Part shown: positions 10,997 through 19,115 of the stretch, piece by piece | How the letters are laid out: every line of letters begins with the position of its first letter | Position numbering within the stretch: the stretch's first letter is position 1 | Assembly: GCA_903951425.1 (NCBI GenBank) | Contig: CAJBBX010000101.1 | Span: 1-48,605, forward strand | From: an uncultured Chthonomonas sp. | GTDB lineage: Bacteria > Armatimonadota > Chthonomonadetes > Chthonomonadales > CAJBBX01 | DNA length: 48,605 nucleotides | Direction of reading: 5' to 3' | The notes under the pieces: generated by a model | Database searches by the model: none | Seen by the model: only the letters and a program-made list of their open reading frames with translations | What the model was told of the DNA's origin: nothing | Program-made: the position numbers and the translations under genes

Positions 10997-12013
10997 TCAA
11001 ACGATCAGCATGGCATCGCCGAAACTGTAGAACCTGAACTCCTCGGCGACGGCTCTTCGGTAGGCGGCCAGCATCGCCTCGGTGCCGGCCAAGCTGCAGA
11101 CCATCATCAGCAGGGTCGATCGCGGCAGGTGGAAGTTGGTCAGGAGAGCGTCCACGGCCCCGAAAGTGTAGCCGGGCCGGATGAACATCTGCGTCCTGCC
11201 CGGTCCCTCCCGTATGATGCCCTGATCGTCTGTCGCACTCTCCAGCGCCCGTACCACGGTGGTCCCGATGGCGATGCAGCGGCCGACCGCACTGTTGATG
11301 ATACCGGCGGATGCGGCAGAGATGCAGTAGTCCTCGCCGTGCATCACATGATCATCGACTTCGTCCGCGCGGACGGGGCGAAATGTATCTACGCCGACGT
11401 GCAGTGTGATCGGCGCCACCTGTGCACCGGCCGCCCTGCACCGGTCGATCGTCTCAGGCGTGAAGTGCAGGCCGGCCGTGGGTGCCGCGGCGGAGCCCGG
11501 AGCCGCGGCATAGACGGTCTGGTACCGCTCTTCATCGTCCAGGCGGCTGTGAATGTAGGGAGGTAGCGGCACGTCGCCGGCCTCGCCGGCCAGGTCGGCC
11601 AGTCGCGGTTCGGCAAACCGTAGTGCGCGGCCGCCCTCGGGCGTCCTGTCGATGATGTCGACCGTCACCCAGCCGTCGGCTCCTAGGTCCAGGCGGCACG
11701 TGGACCCTGGGCGTAGCTGGCGGCTCGGCTTGGCCAGGCACTCCCAGACATCGGGCGCAGTCCGACGCAGGAGTAGCGCCTCGACCTCGTGGTCGCGCTC
11801 TGATCGAGCCCTCAGCCTCCGAGCAATGACCCGTGTGTCGTTCACGACCACCACATCGTCGCGACGGACGAAGCTCGGGAACTCCTCGAACCGACGCAAC
11901 TCGGTCTCGCCGGTGGAGCGATGCAGTACCATCAGCCTGGACTCGCCCCTCGGGCGCGGCTCCTGCGCGATCAGGCGCGCCGGGAGGTCGTACTCGAAGG
12001 TGTCGGTGCGCAT
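10997..12013 (-). CDS. queA: S-adenosylmethionine:tRNA ribosyltransferase-isomerase
   Basis: Converts preQ1 at tRNA position 34 to epoxyqueuosine, using the ribosyl moiety of SAM. It acts on GUN-anticodon tRNAs in the cytoplasm. The 338-residue length is normal. Family landmarks run from end to end: FEYDLPARLIAQEP at the N-terminus, VVVNDTRVIARRL, VPLPPYIHS, PTAGLHFT, LHVGVDTFRPV and LLTNFHLPRSTLLMMV. The start at 12013 gives the family-typical MRTDTFEYDLP. It heads a minus-strand run and is divergent from the tRNA-Arg gene 73 nt away. Confidence 0.97.
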   Translation of the reverse strand: MRTDTFEYDLPARLIAQEPRPRGESRLMVLHRSTGETELRRFEEFPSFVRRDDVVVVNDTRVIARRLRARSERDHEVEALLLRRTAPDVWECLAKPSRQLRPGSTCRLDLGADGWVTVDIIDRTPEGGRALRFAEPRLADLAGEAGDVPLPPYIHSRLDDEERYQTVYAAAPGSAAAPTAGLHFTPETIDRCRAAGAQVAPITLHVGVDTFRPVRADEVDDHVMHGEDYCISAASAGIINSAVGRCIAIGTTVVRALESATDDQGIIREGPGRTQMFIRPGYTFGAVDALLTNFHLPRSTLLMMVCSLAGTEAMLAAYRRAVAEEFRFYSFGDAMLIV

Positions 12014-12071
12014 GGGGCTCAGGAGGGCGCCGTTGCCGGCATAAGCGGCATCCGGACGCAGGGCGTTGTGG

Positions 12072-12077
12072 TAAAAT
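12072..12077 (+). promoter_or_regulatory. -10 element for tRNA-Arg
   Basis: TAAAAT lies 9 nt before the tRNA-Arg 5' end, the right place for a -10 hexamer. I found no good -35 hexamer at 16-18 nt spacing. Confidence 0.4.
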
Positions 12078-12086
12078 CGCGTCGGT

Positions 12087-12159
12087 GCGCTCGTAGCTCA
12101 GTGGATAGAGCTTCTGACTTCGGATCAGAGGGCCGGGGGTTCGAATCCCTCCGAGCGCG
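12087..12159 (+). tRNA. tRNA-Arg (anticodon TCG)
   Basis: A 73-nt cloverleaf with a 7-bp acceptor (12087-12093 with 12152-12158), a GCTC/GAGC D stem, and an anticodon stem 12113-12117/12125-12129 enclosing CTTCGGA, so the anticodon is TCG (12120-12122). The T arm is GGGGG-TTCGAAT-CCCTC type. The 3' CCA is not encoded. The TCG anticodon reads CGA and possibly other CGN codons by wobble. Confidence 0.95.
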
Positions 12160-12181
12160 CTTCACCCCTCGCCGTGCGGCG

Positions 12182-13705
12182 TCAAGCTCCGGCAAACGAC
12201 ATCTCCTCGACGTAGACATCCTGGAACCGTGGGTCTTCGTTCAGCGAGATATGGGCCATCCGCTCCCGGATCTGTCGGTACCCGCCGTCTGCCTCCTCGG
12301 GTGAGAAGAGCGCGATCTTGGCCCCAAGCAGCGCCGTGTTGCCCACAGGATGTATGCGGTCGAGCGGCGTGTTGAGCAGCCCGATCGTGCGTGCGCTGTG
12401 GCGATCCACGTAGTTGCCGAACGCGCCTGCCAGGTAGAGCGTCGTGAGCGACTCGTCGGTCAGGCCAAGGCGCTCCATGAGAATTCGCAATCCGGCCGCC
12501 ACCGCTCCCTTGGCCAACTGCACCTGCCGCACGTCATTCTGGGTCAGTTCCACGCCTGGCGCCAACACCACGGACGCGCTACCGGTCGTCAACCTGCCTG
12601 TCGCCTTCAGCTTGCCGGTGTGCAGCAACGCCGCAATCGCATCGACGAGCCCGCTACCGCAGACGCCACGCGGCTCCACGTTGCCTAGAACCTCGCAGTG
12701 GAGCTTACCGTCCCTGGCTGTTACCTTCCAGATGGCGCCCGTACTGGCGCGCATGCCGGCCGCGATCCTGGCGCCCTCGAAGGCCGGTCCCGCTGCAGCC
12801 GAGGCGCAGAGCATCCGCTTGCCGTCGGTCAGTACGATCTCGCCGTTGGTGCCGAGGTCGATCAGGCCCGCAGGCGCGGTGGACTCGTGCAGGCCGGTGG
12901 CCAGAATGCCGGCCAGGATGTCTGAGCCTACAAAGCTACCCAGACATGGGAGGAACTGCACCACGGTGTCGGCCGGAACATCCCATCCCAGCTCGCCGCC
13001 CATCAGGGTCTGCAGGCCGTCGTTCACCGGCTCGAAGGGGTAGTGCGAGAGCGGCTCCAGGTCGATATCGCAGAACAGGTGGTGCATCACGGTGTTCCCG
13101 ACCAGGGCGACTCGCCTCAGGCGACTGGTCTCCGCACCGGACGCGCCGAATAGCAAGTGGATGAGCCTGCCGATCTCGTGGCGGATCGCCTGGACGAGGG
13201 TGGCGTGCCCGCCCTCCGCTACGGCAAACTGAATGCGGCTCATGACGTCGCCGCCATGCCGCGCCTGCGGGTTCAGGGCCGTCTTTACGCCGAGTACCTG
13301 GCCGGTGGCGAGGTCCAGGAGCTGCGCCACGACGGTGGTGGTTCCTACGTCGATGGCGACGCCAAGGCCCTCCGACGGGGTGAACTCGAAGACCGCGTCG
13401 TTGGCGAGGATCGTGGCGTCCCACTGGCGCAGCTCGATCACGAGGTTGTCCTGCACCTTGCATTGGCACGCCAGCCGCCAGCCGGCCGCCAGTTCCTGCG
13501 GGCGGAGGTGCTCGGTCTGGGCCGCGTTCACCGGTACGTCGCCGGAGAGTACTCGTACCTTGCAGCCGCGGCACCGGCCATTGCCGCCGCACGGGAACTC
13601 GACGCCCTGGTCGAAGAGGACATCGCGCAGCGGCGTGCCGGCGGTCACCGTCAGGTCCGCATTGATGGGCTGTAGTCGCACGCTGTAGGTCGGGTCAGGG
13701 GTCAA
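12182..13705 (-). CDS. ASKHA-domain corrinoid-activation/regeneration protein with 2Fe-2S ferredoxin domain
   Basis: Resembles RACE proteins (COG3894), which use ATP and an electron from a 2Fe-2S cluster to return inactive Co(II) corrinoid to Co(I) in methyltransferase systems. Residues about 1-100 form a ferredoxin domain with cysteines in FPCGGNGRCRGCKV plus LACQC. The rest is an actin-like ATPase core: VAIDVGTTTVVAQLLD, VALVGNTVMHHLF, LIDLGTNGEIVL and YLAGAFGNYVD. The TTG start at 13705 is preceded by GGAGAA. At 507 residues it is shorter than many homologues. It lies 30 nt downstream of a URO-D-like methyltransferase on the same strand, the expected substrate-side partner. No corrinoid-binding protein is visible in the window. 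Confidence 0.85.
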   Translation of the reverse strand: MTPDPTYSVRLQPINADLTVTAGTPLRDVLFDQGVEFPCGGNGRCRGCKVRVLSGDVPVNAAQTEHLRPQELAAGWRLACQCKVQDNLVIELRQWDATILANDAVFEFTPSEGLGVAIDVGTTTVVAQLLDLATGQVLGVKTALNPQARHGGDVMSRIQFAVAEGGHATLVQAIRHEIGRLIHLLFGASGAETSRLRRVALVGNTVMHHLFCDIDLEPLSHYPFEPVNDGLQTLMGGELGWDVPADTVVQFLPCLGSFVGSDILAGILATGLHESTAPAGLIDLGTNGEIVLTDGKRMLCASAAAGPAFEGARIAAGMRASTGAIWKVTARDGKLHCEVLGNVEPRGVCGSGLVDAIAALLHTGKLKATGRLTTGSASVVLAPGVELTQNDVRQVQLAKGAVAAGLRILMERLGLTDESLTTLYLAGAFGNYVDRHSARTIGLLNTPLDRIHPVGNTALLGAKIALFSPEEADGGYRQIRERMAHISLNEDPRFQDVYVEEMSFAGA

Positions 13706-13735
13706 GGTGTTCTCCGGGCTAGCGTGATCTCGGCG

Positions 13736-14749
13736 CTAGGGCACGTGCTCGTGGGCGTAGCGGACCAGTGCGGCCAGGTTCTCGTGCGGCGTATCGCGCG
13801 GGACTTCGCAACCCGCACCCACGACATGCCGGGCGCCCGCGGCGCCATGGCACTGGGCGGCGCAGGACGCAATATCATCGGGCGTGCCATCCCGCAGCAT
13901 CCGCACCGGATCCATGTTACCAAGCAGCACGCAAGCGGGACCGGACTCGAGCCGCGCCGCATCGAACGGCACCAAGAAGTCGATATCGACGATATCGCAC
14001 CCGAGTTCCGCCATATCCCGGCAGATGCGCCGGGTGTTGCCGCAGATATGGAGCCGGACGCCGGCGCCCATGGCGTGGATGGCCATGACCATGCGCCGCT
14101 CGTACTCCCAGGCGTGTTCCCTGTAGAAGCGTGGCCCGATCAGCGAGGCCGCAGCATCGCCGATCCCGATCATGTCGGCACCCGCGGCGACCTGCGCCCG
14201 GGCGAACTCGATCTCCATGGGCGTGACGAACTCGAACAGGTCGCGGACGAAGCCCGGATCATCGTACAGGTCCACCATCAGCCGGTTGATGCCCCGGAGG
14301 TCGGCGGCTTCGGCGCAGGGGCCCTCGATCCATCCCTCGACCACCAGATCGGTCCCGACGCGCCGCCTGAGCTCCTGTATCGTCTGGAGGCGGTTGCTCA
14401 TCCTCCGCCCATCCTGGGGGGCCGGCGGCTTGAGGGAGGCCAGCGTGGACTTGTCGGCAAGAAGAGATGCGGTTTCATCGATGGCGGCGGGGCCGTCCGC
14501 GTGGAAGACTACCGTGGCGCCGCAGTCGGCAGCCTCCACGGCCGGGTCCGACATGGAGTTGACGTAGTCCAGGCCGAACTGCTCGGCGGTCCTGAGCTGA
14601 CCCTCGGCCAGCACGCGGTAGTCTGTCTGGTACGAGAGGTAATCGACCCCGATCAGGCCGGCGGCGAACTGCATCGTGATCGGCATGCATGGGAGGCGGT
14701 CGACAGGGGCGCCGGCCAGATGGGCCAGTACGCGGTCGCGTCCGTTCAT
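13736..14749 (-). CDS. Uroporphyrinogen decarboxylase-like methyltransferase (MtaA/CmuA type)
   Basis: A 337-residue member of the URO-D superfamily. The zinc-ligand patterns of the methylcobamide methyltransferase branch are present, not the arginine cluster of true HemE: HICGNTRRI (H-x-C) about residue 240 and GAGCEVPRDTPHENL near the C-terminus. Such enzymes move methyl groups between a corrinoid protein and a thiol or tetrahydrofolate-type acceptor. The ATG at 14749 matches the usual MNGRDRVLAHLAG opening and is preceded by GGAGAAG. It is transcribed together with the corrinoid-activation protein downstream. The physiological methyl donor is unknown. Confidence 0.85.
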   Translation of the reverse strand: MNGRDRVLAHLAGAPVDRLPCMPITMQFAAGLIGVDYLSYQTDYRVLAEGQLRTAEQFGLDYVNSMSDPAVEAADCGATVVFHADGPAAIDETASLLADKSTLASLKPPAPQDGRRMSNRLQTIQELRRRVGTDLVVEGWIEGPCAEAADLRGINRLMVDLYDDPGFVRDLFEFVTPMEIEFARAQVAAGADMIGIGDAAASLIGPRFYREHAWEYERRMVMAIHAMGAGVRLHICGNTRRICRDMAELGCDIVDIDFLVPFDAARLESGPACVLLGNMDPVRMLRDGTPDDIASCAAQCHGAAGARHVVGAGCEVPRDTPHENLAALVRYAHEHVP

Positions 14750-14899
14750 GAGGCGCTTCTCCGGCGGCCGTGGGCCGTCGCACGGTGGGTATCGGCCTGA
14801 AGTATAGCCCACGCAAGGAATCCTGCGCCCCGGCGGCGAACCCTGTTTGGCATGTGTTCGGCCAACCGATGGAACCCCGCACACGGAGGAGCAATTCTG

Positions 14900-16390
14900 A
14901 TGACAGACAAACCAACCAGGCGACGCTTCGTGCAGGACGTTTCGGCCCTGCTGGCGGCCTCCGCCCTGCCACTCACCGCTGAGGCCCAATCGGTTCGGAA
15001 GCCGTCCCGGCGAGTAGGCGCCAATGACCGGGTCCGTGTCGCCGTCGTCGGCGTCCGTAGCCAGGGGCTGGGCCACGTTCGGGCGTATGCCGGCATGGGC
15101 AACGTCGATGTCGTGGCCATCTGTGACGTGGATACGGCCACCTGGCCCAACGCCATCAAGGCGGTGACGGACAAGGGCAAGCCGGCCCCCCGAACCTACC
15201 AGGACGTCCGGAAGATGCTCGAGTCAGACGACATCGACGCGATATCCACCGCCACGCCGAACCACTGGCACGCCCTGGTCAGCATCTGGGCCATGCAGTC
15301 CGGCAAGGACGTCTACGTCGAGAAGCCCGCCAGCCACGAGATGCTGGAGGGGCGCCGCATGGTGCAGGTCGCCCGCAAGTACGGCCGCATTTGCCAGGTG
15401 GGAACCCAGAGCCGGTCGAGCCCCGGACTGCAGGAGGCCATGGCGTTCTTGCACGCCGGAGGGATCGGCAAGGTCCACCTGGCGCGGGGGCTCTGCTACA
15501 AGCGCAGGATGTCCATCGGGCAGACCGTCGAGACCACGCCGCCGCCGGCGACCGCGGACTACGACCTCTGGCTGGGGCCGGCGCCGGAGAAGCCGCTCCA
15601 CCGGAAGCAACTCCACTATGACTGGCACTGGTTCTGGGACTACGGCAACGGCGACCTGGGCAACCAGGGCATCCACGAGATGGATAAGGCCCGCTGGGGC
15701 CTGGGCAAGTCGGGTTTGCCGTCGCGCGTCATCAGCGTGGGCGGCCGCTTCGGCTACGAGGACGACGGCGAGACGCCCAACACCGATATCGTCTTCTGCG
15801 ACTACGGCGACGCGATGATCATCTTCGAGGTCCGGGGTCTGGTCGACAACGCCAAGAAGCCCGATCCGTGGAAGCTCTTCGTCGATCCCGCGGCCAAGGG
15901 CGACGTGGCGGTGGGGAACGTCTTCTACGGCTCCAAGGGCATCATGGTGATGCCCAGCTACACCAACGCGGTGGTGTACGACCTGGACGGCAATCGCGTG
16001 AAGGAGTTCAGCGGAGGTGGCGACCACCATGGGAACTTCATCAAGGCCGTGTACAGTCGGAACACCAGAGACCTGAACTGCGACATCGAGGAGGGGCACC
16101 GCTCGGCCATGCTCGTTCACGCGGGCAACATCTCATACAGGCTGGGCGCCGAGGCCCAGTTCAGTAAGGGCCTTGCCGGGTTCCGGGGCGGCGCCGAAGT
16201 CGAGCAGGCACTAGGCCGGTTCGAGGAGCATTTGTCGGCCAACGGCGTGTCGTTGGCGGCAGGCAAGTACAGGATCGGCAGGCCGCTCCAGATCGATGCG
16301 CGCAAGGAGGCCTTCCGCGGCGACGCCGAGGCCAACGCGCTCTGCACCAGGCCCTACCGCGCTCCGTTCGTGGTACCGGACAAGGTGTGA
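14900..16390 (+). CDS. Tat-exported Gfo/Idh/MocA-family oxidoreductase
   Basis: NAD(P)-dependent sugar or cyclitol dehydrogenase-like protein, 496 residues. The N-terminus TRRRFVQDVSALLAASALPL is a twin-arginine signal, so the enzyme should be exported folded with its cofactor, as for glucose-fructose oxidoreductase. The Rossmann fold opens with VRVAVVGVRSQGLGHVRAY, where the usual GxGxxG is imperfect. VYVEKPASHEM holds the EKP motif, and GNQGIHEMDKARW lies in the catalytic domain, where the usual G-x-H-x-x-D pattern reads G-I-H-E-M-D. The ATG at 14900 has GGAGGA 9 nt upstream. It is divergent from the methyltransferase and ends at a hairpin. The substrate is unknown. Confidence 0.88.
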   Translation: MTDKPTRRRFVQDVSALLAASALPLTAEAQSVRKPSRRVGANDRVRVAVVGVRSQGLGHVRAYAGMGNVDVVAICDVDTATWPNAIKAVTDKGKPAPRTYQDVRKMLESDDIDAISTATPNHWHALVSIWAMQSGKDVYVEKPASHEMLEGRRMVQVARKYGRICQVGTQSRSSPGLQEAMAFLHAGGIGKVHLARGLCYKRRMSIGQTVETTPPPATADYDLWLGPAPEKPLHRKQLHYDWHWFWDYGNGDLGNQGIHEMDKARWGLGKSGLPSRVISVGGRFGYEDDGETPNTDIVFCDYGDAMIIFEVRGLVDNAKKPDPWKLFVDPAAKGDVAVGNVFYGSKGIMVMPSYTNAVVYDLDGNRVKEFSGGGDHHGNFIKAVYSRNTRDLNCDIEEGHRSAMLVHAGNISYRLGAEAQFSKGLAGFRGGAEVEQALGRFEEHLSANGVSLAAGKYRIGRPLQIDARKEAFRGDAEANALCTRPYRAPFVVPDKV

Positions 16391-16396
16391 CGGGCA

Positions 16397-16424
16397 CCGG
16401 GGCCGGGCTCATGCCTGGCCCCGG
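16397..16424. terminator. Hairpin between convergent oxidoreductase and HNH genes
   Basis: A 12-bp stem (16397-16408 with 16413-16424, one G-U pair) with a 4-nt loop sits 6 nt after the oxidoreductase stop and 5 nt from the HNH stop. There is no T run, so termination strength is uncertain. Confidence 0.6.
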
Positions 16425-16428
16425 CCCC

Positions 16429-16953
16429 TCACTCCCGCACATCGGCAAACACGGGCAGATAGAATCGCCACGCCTCGTTGCGGCGGCCGGCGACGTACTT
16501 GGGCAGGCTGATGAACGGAGTGTAACGTGGGCGGCGCGGCAGGTGCATCAGCTGCATGTTCGTCTGTGACAGCAGTTTGTCGCTCTTGCGGGCGTTGCAC
16601 CGCCGGCACGCCGTCACCAGGTTGTCCCACTCGCTTCCGCCGCCGAGGCGCCGCGGTATGACGTGGTCAAGCGTCAGGTCCTTTGCGGCGTGGCCGCAGT
16701 ACTGGCATACGTATCCGTCCCGGGCGAAGACGGTCCGGCGGGAGAGCCTGAGCTCGGGCAGAGGGCGCCTGACCTGCGATCTGAGCCGCACGACCGACGG
16801 CGCGTCCACCACCACGGAGGCCGCCGCCACCGGATGGCCGTGGGTATGCAGCACATCGGCCTTGCCGAGGTAGATAAGGGCCAGCGCCCGCCGCATGTGG
16901 CACACATTGAGCGGCTCGTAGTCGTGGTTGAGCACCAGCACCTCGATGTTCAT
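16429..16953 (-). CDS. HNH endonuclease family protein
   Basis: A 174-residue protein with a C-terminal zinc-containing HNH domain: CQYCGHAAKDLTLDHVIPRRLGGGSEWDNLVTACRRC contains the paired CxxC zinc ligands, the D-H of the first strand and the N of the HNH motif. The N-terminal half (VLVLNHDYEPLNVCHMRRAL) is the conserved leader of this stand-alone group, widespread in Actinobacteria, Deinococci and Armatimonadota. Its biological role is not established; no methylase, integrase or restriction partner lies nearby. The start at 16953 has only a weak ribosome-binding site. Confidence 0.88.
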   Translation of the reverse strand: MNIEVLVLNHDYEPLNVCHMRRALALIYLGKADVLHTHGHPVAAASVVVDAPSVVRLRSQVRRPLPELRLSRRTVFARDGYVCQYCGHAAKDLTLDHVIPRRLGGGSEWDNLVTACRRCNARKSDKLLSQTNMQLMHLPRRPRYTPFISLPKYVAGRRNEAWRFYLPVFADVRE

Positions 16954-17296
16954 GCTGGTTGCCCCCAGGGCGTGACACGAGCTCGGAGGCGACGCCGGAA
17001 CGCAAAGAGCCCGCTCTGGGCCTCGGGGCCGCAGGCGGGCTCAAACATGGTGGGTGGTTCCGGGTCGTTGCGGTTGCCACGGTGGCCGGCACTCGGCATT
17101 CGCGCACAAACACGACGGTCCGGGGTGACATGACCGTTGTAGGTCGCCGTATAGCAGTTGGCGGTCCGCTTGCATTGGCTCCATCCCTGGTGTGCGCCCA
17201 TGAACGAGCTAGATGCCCCTCATTATGCGTACGTGTCGGTGGGGGAGTCAAGCCGGAGCGCTCCGGGCAGGCCTTGCCGGCCGTCGTGGCAGCCAT
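16954..17296. other. Intergenic region without a supported gene
   Basis: This divergent spacer between the HNH gene and the ABC operon holds no convincing coding frame. The clearest structure is a hairpin with 8-bp arms at 17007-17014 and 17035-17042. I see no clear promoter for the HNH gene. Confidence 0.5.
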
Positions 17297-17326
17297 TTGA
17301 CTCCACTCGGACACGCGGGATATACT
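17297..17326 (+). promoter_or_regulatory. Sigma-70-type promoter for the ABC transporter operon
   Basis: TTGACT (17297-17302), an 18-nt spacer and TATACT (17321-17326). It predicts a leader of about 70 nt containing a GCCGC/GCGGC hairpin whose loop holds seven Ts, then TAAGGAGG 8 nt before the ATG of the ATPase gene. Confidence 0.75.
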
Positions 17327-17401
17327 GCTGCCGTGCGGGGCGACTGCCAGTGCCGCCGCGCTTTTTTTGCGGCTCCCAATTGACGTAAGGAGGCCTCCCA
17401 T

Positions 17402-18334
17402 ATGGCTGCTGCCGTCAGCATCCAGGGACTCACCAAGAAGTACCTAGACGTTTGGAACAAGGCTGAGATCACCGCGGTTGACAACCTCAACCTTGAGGTC
17501 AACGAAGGCGAGATTTTCGGGTTCTTGGGGCGCAACGGCGCCGGCAAGACCACGACAATCAAGATGCTGCTGGGCCTGATCTTCCCCACATCGGGTTCTG
17601 CCACGGTGCTGGGCAAGCCGGTGGGTGACACCGATGCCAAGGCGCAGATCAGCTACCTGCCGGAGGAAGCGTACTTCTACGAGTCCATGACCGGTTGGGA
17701 TTGCATGGACTTCTACGGTCGCCTGTTCCGCATCCCGGAGCCGCAGCGGTCGAAGCGCATCCAGAAGGCGCTTGAGGATGTCTTCCTCGATCCCAAGGCA
17801 TGGCGGCGCCCCTTGCGTGGCTATTCCAAGGGTATGCGTCAGCGCATCGGCATCGCCCAGGCGCTTATCAACGATCCCAAGCTGCTCTTCCTGGACGAGC
17901 CCACGTCAGGCCTCGACCCTATCGCCCACCGCGAGTTGCGTGACATCATCGTCAACGTCGGCAAGCAGGGCAAGACGGTGTTCCTGAGCTCGCACCAGTT
18001 GCCGGACGTCGAGTTGGTCTGCTCTCGCGTGGCGATCATCCACCAGGGCAAGCTGCTTGCATCCGGTACCATCCAGGACCTGACCACGGGCGACACCGTG
18101 GAGATCAGCGCCGATAGGGTGAGCGAATCGCTGGCGGGCCGAATCCGGGGGGTTGTGCCCGCCGCCGAGTTGGTGGGGCAACGGCTGCACATCTCTGCGG
18201 CCGATCCGTCCAAGGTGAACGACGTTGTGGACCTCATCCGCGGAGGCGGCGCCACGCTGCTGTCGGTCAAGCCGCACAAGCGCATGCTTGAAGACGTGTT
18301 CGTGGATGTCGTGATGAACGAGGGAGGCGCTTGA
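17402..18334 (+). CDS. ABC transporter ATP-binding protein
   Basis: A 310-residue nucleotide-binding subunit of an ABC-2 type exporter at the inner membrane. Walker A is GRNGAGKTTT, the Q loop lies in ISYLPEEAYFYE, the signature is YSKGMRQRIGIAQ, Walker B is LLFLDEPTSGLDP and the H-loop is SSHQLPDVE. The C-terminal extension of about 80 residues is typical of drug, lipid or polysaccharide exporters. A strong TAAGGAGG site precedes the ATG. Its TGA overlaps the ATG of the permease gene by one base. The substrate is unknown. Confidence 0.95.
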   Translation: MAAAVSIQGLTKKYLDVWNKAEITAVDNLNLEVNEGEIFGFLGRNGAGKTTTIKMLLGLIFPTSGSATVLGKPVGDTDAKAQISYLPEEAYFYESMTGWDCMDFYGRLFRIPEPQRSKRIQKALEDVFLDPKAWRRPLRGYSKGMRQRIGIAQALINDPKLLFLDEPTSGLDPIAHRELRDIIVNVGKQGKTVFLSSHQLPDVELVCSRVAIIHQGKLLASGTIQDLTTGDTVEISADRVSESLAGRIRGVVPAAELVGQRLHISAADPSKVNDVVDLIRGGGATLLSVKPHKRMLEDVFVDVVMNEGGA

Positions 18335-19101
18335 TGGTCACGCTGGCAATCGCCAAGCAGACCCTGGAGGATATGCTTCGCCGCAAGATCCTCCTCGTGC
18401 TGCTGATCATCGCGGTCGGTATGATCGCCCTTGGGCCGTCAGTCGGCTTCCTTAGCCCGCGCGAGAGTTCGGCCGTCCTTCGGAGCCTGGGCCTGGCTGT
18501 GATCCTGCTGGCCGGGTTGTTGATCACCATTCTCTCCGGCATCCAGGTGATCCCTACGGAGATCGAGCGCCGCACGATTTACACCGTGCTGAGCAAGCCG
18601 GTGCAGCGGTACGAGTTCGTGCTAGGCAAGTTCTTGGGCGGCATCTTCACGGTTTTCGTGATGATCGCTGCCATGGGCGTGGTCTTCCTGAGCGTCCTCG
18701 CCTGGCAGGAGAAGCGCTTCGACCCGGAGATGCTCAAGGGCGTTGTGCTCACCTTCTTCCAGATGACCCTGCTCGGCGCGCTGGCCATCTTCTTCAGTAC
18801 GTTCGCCACACCGGTGGTGAACTTCTTCCTGAGCTTCGGCCTGTTCATCGTGGGCAACCTCTCGTCGGTCACCGATTCGCTGATCTCCAACAAGAACCCG
18901 GCGACGCGGATCATGGCCAACGCGGTCCACTACATCATTCCGAATTTCGGCAATTTCAACCTGCAGAACAAGCTGATCCATCCTTCTGTTGAGATCTCGA
19001 ATGCGAACGTGTTCATCGTTCAGAACATAGTTTATGCCGTGATCTATTCCGCGGTTCTCTTGCTGCTGGCCATTCTGGTGTTCGACAAGCGCGAGGTGTA
19101 G
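18334..19101 (+). CDS. ABC-2 type transporter permease
   Basis: Membrane subunit (255 residues) partnering the ATPase just upstream. It has about six hydrophobic segments, for example ILLVLLIIAVGMIALGPSVG, VILLAGLLITILSG and a C-terminal IVYAVIYSAVLLLLAILVF. The short IPTEIERRTIYTVLSKPVQRYEF stretch after the second segment is typical of this permease group, and the conserved TVLSKP is clear. I chose the ATG at 18334, joined to the ATPase stop as TGATG and preceded by GGGAGG, over an in-frame TTG one codon upstream. The third operon gene follows after 14 nt. Confidence 0.9.
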   Translation: MVTLAIAKQTLEDMLRRKILLVLLIIAVGMIALGPSVGFLSPRESSAVLRSLGLAVILLAGLLITILSGIQVIPTEIERRTIYTVLSKPVQRYEFVLGKFLGGIFTVFVMIAAMGVVFLSVLAWQEKRFDPEMLKGVVLTFFQMTLLGALAIFFSTFATPVVNFFLSFGLFIVGNLSSVTDSLISNKNPATRIMANAVHYIIPNFGNFNLQNKLIHPSVEISNANVFIVQNIVYAVIYSAVLLLLAILVFDKREV

Positions 19102-19115
19102 CGGAGGCGCGTTGT

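Noticed and set aside
12182..13705. ASKHA protein as an ordinary ferredoxin or hydantoinase/oxoprolinase
   Set aside because: The N-terminal 2Fe-2S domain plus ASKHA core and the neighbouring URO-D-like methyltransferase fit the corrinoid reactivator group better.
13736..14749. True heme-pathway HemE (uroporphyrinogen decarboxylase)
   Set aside because: The HICGN and GAGCEVP zinc motifs mark the methyltransferase branch, and no heme genes lie nearby.
14852..14899. Upstream extension of the exported Gfo/Idh/MocA gene
   Set aside because: It would put non-signal residues before the twin-arginine signal. The ATG at 14900 has a strong GGAGGA site.
16429..16953. Mobile element or restriction system around the HNH nuclease
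   Set aside because: No methylase, integrase, inverted repeat or target duplication is visible, and neighbours are chromosomal housekeeping genes.
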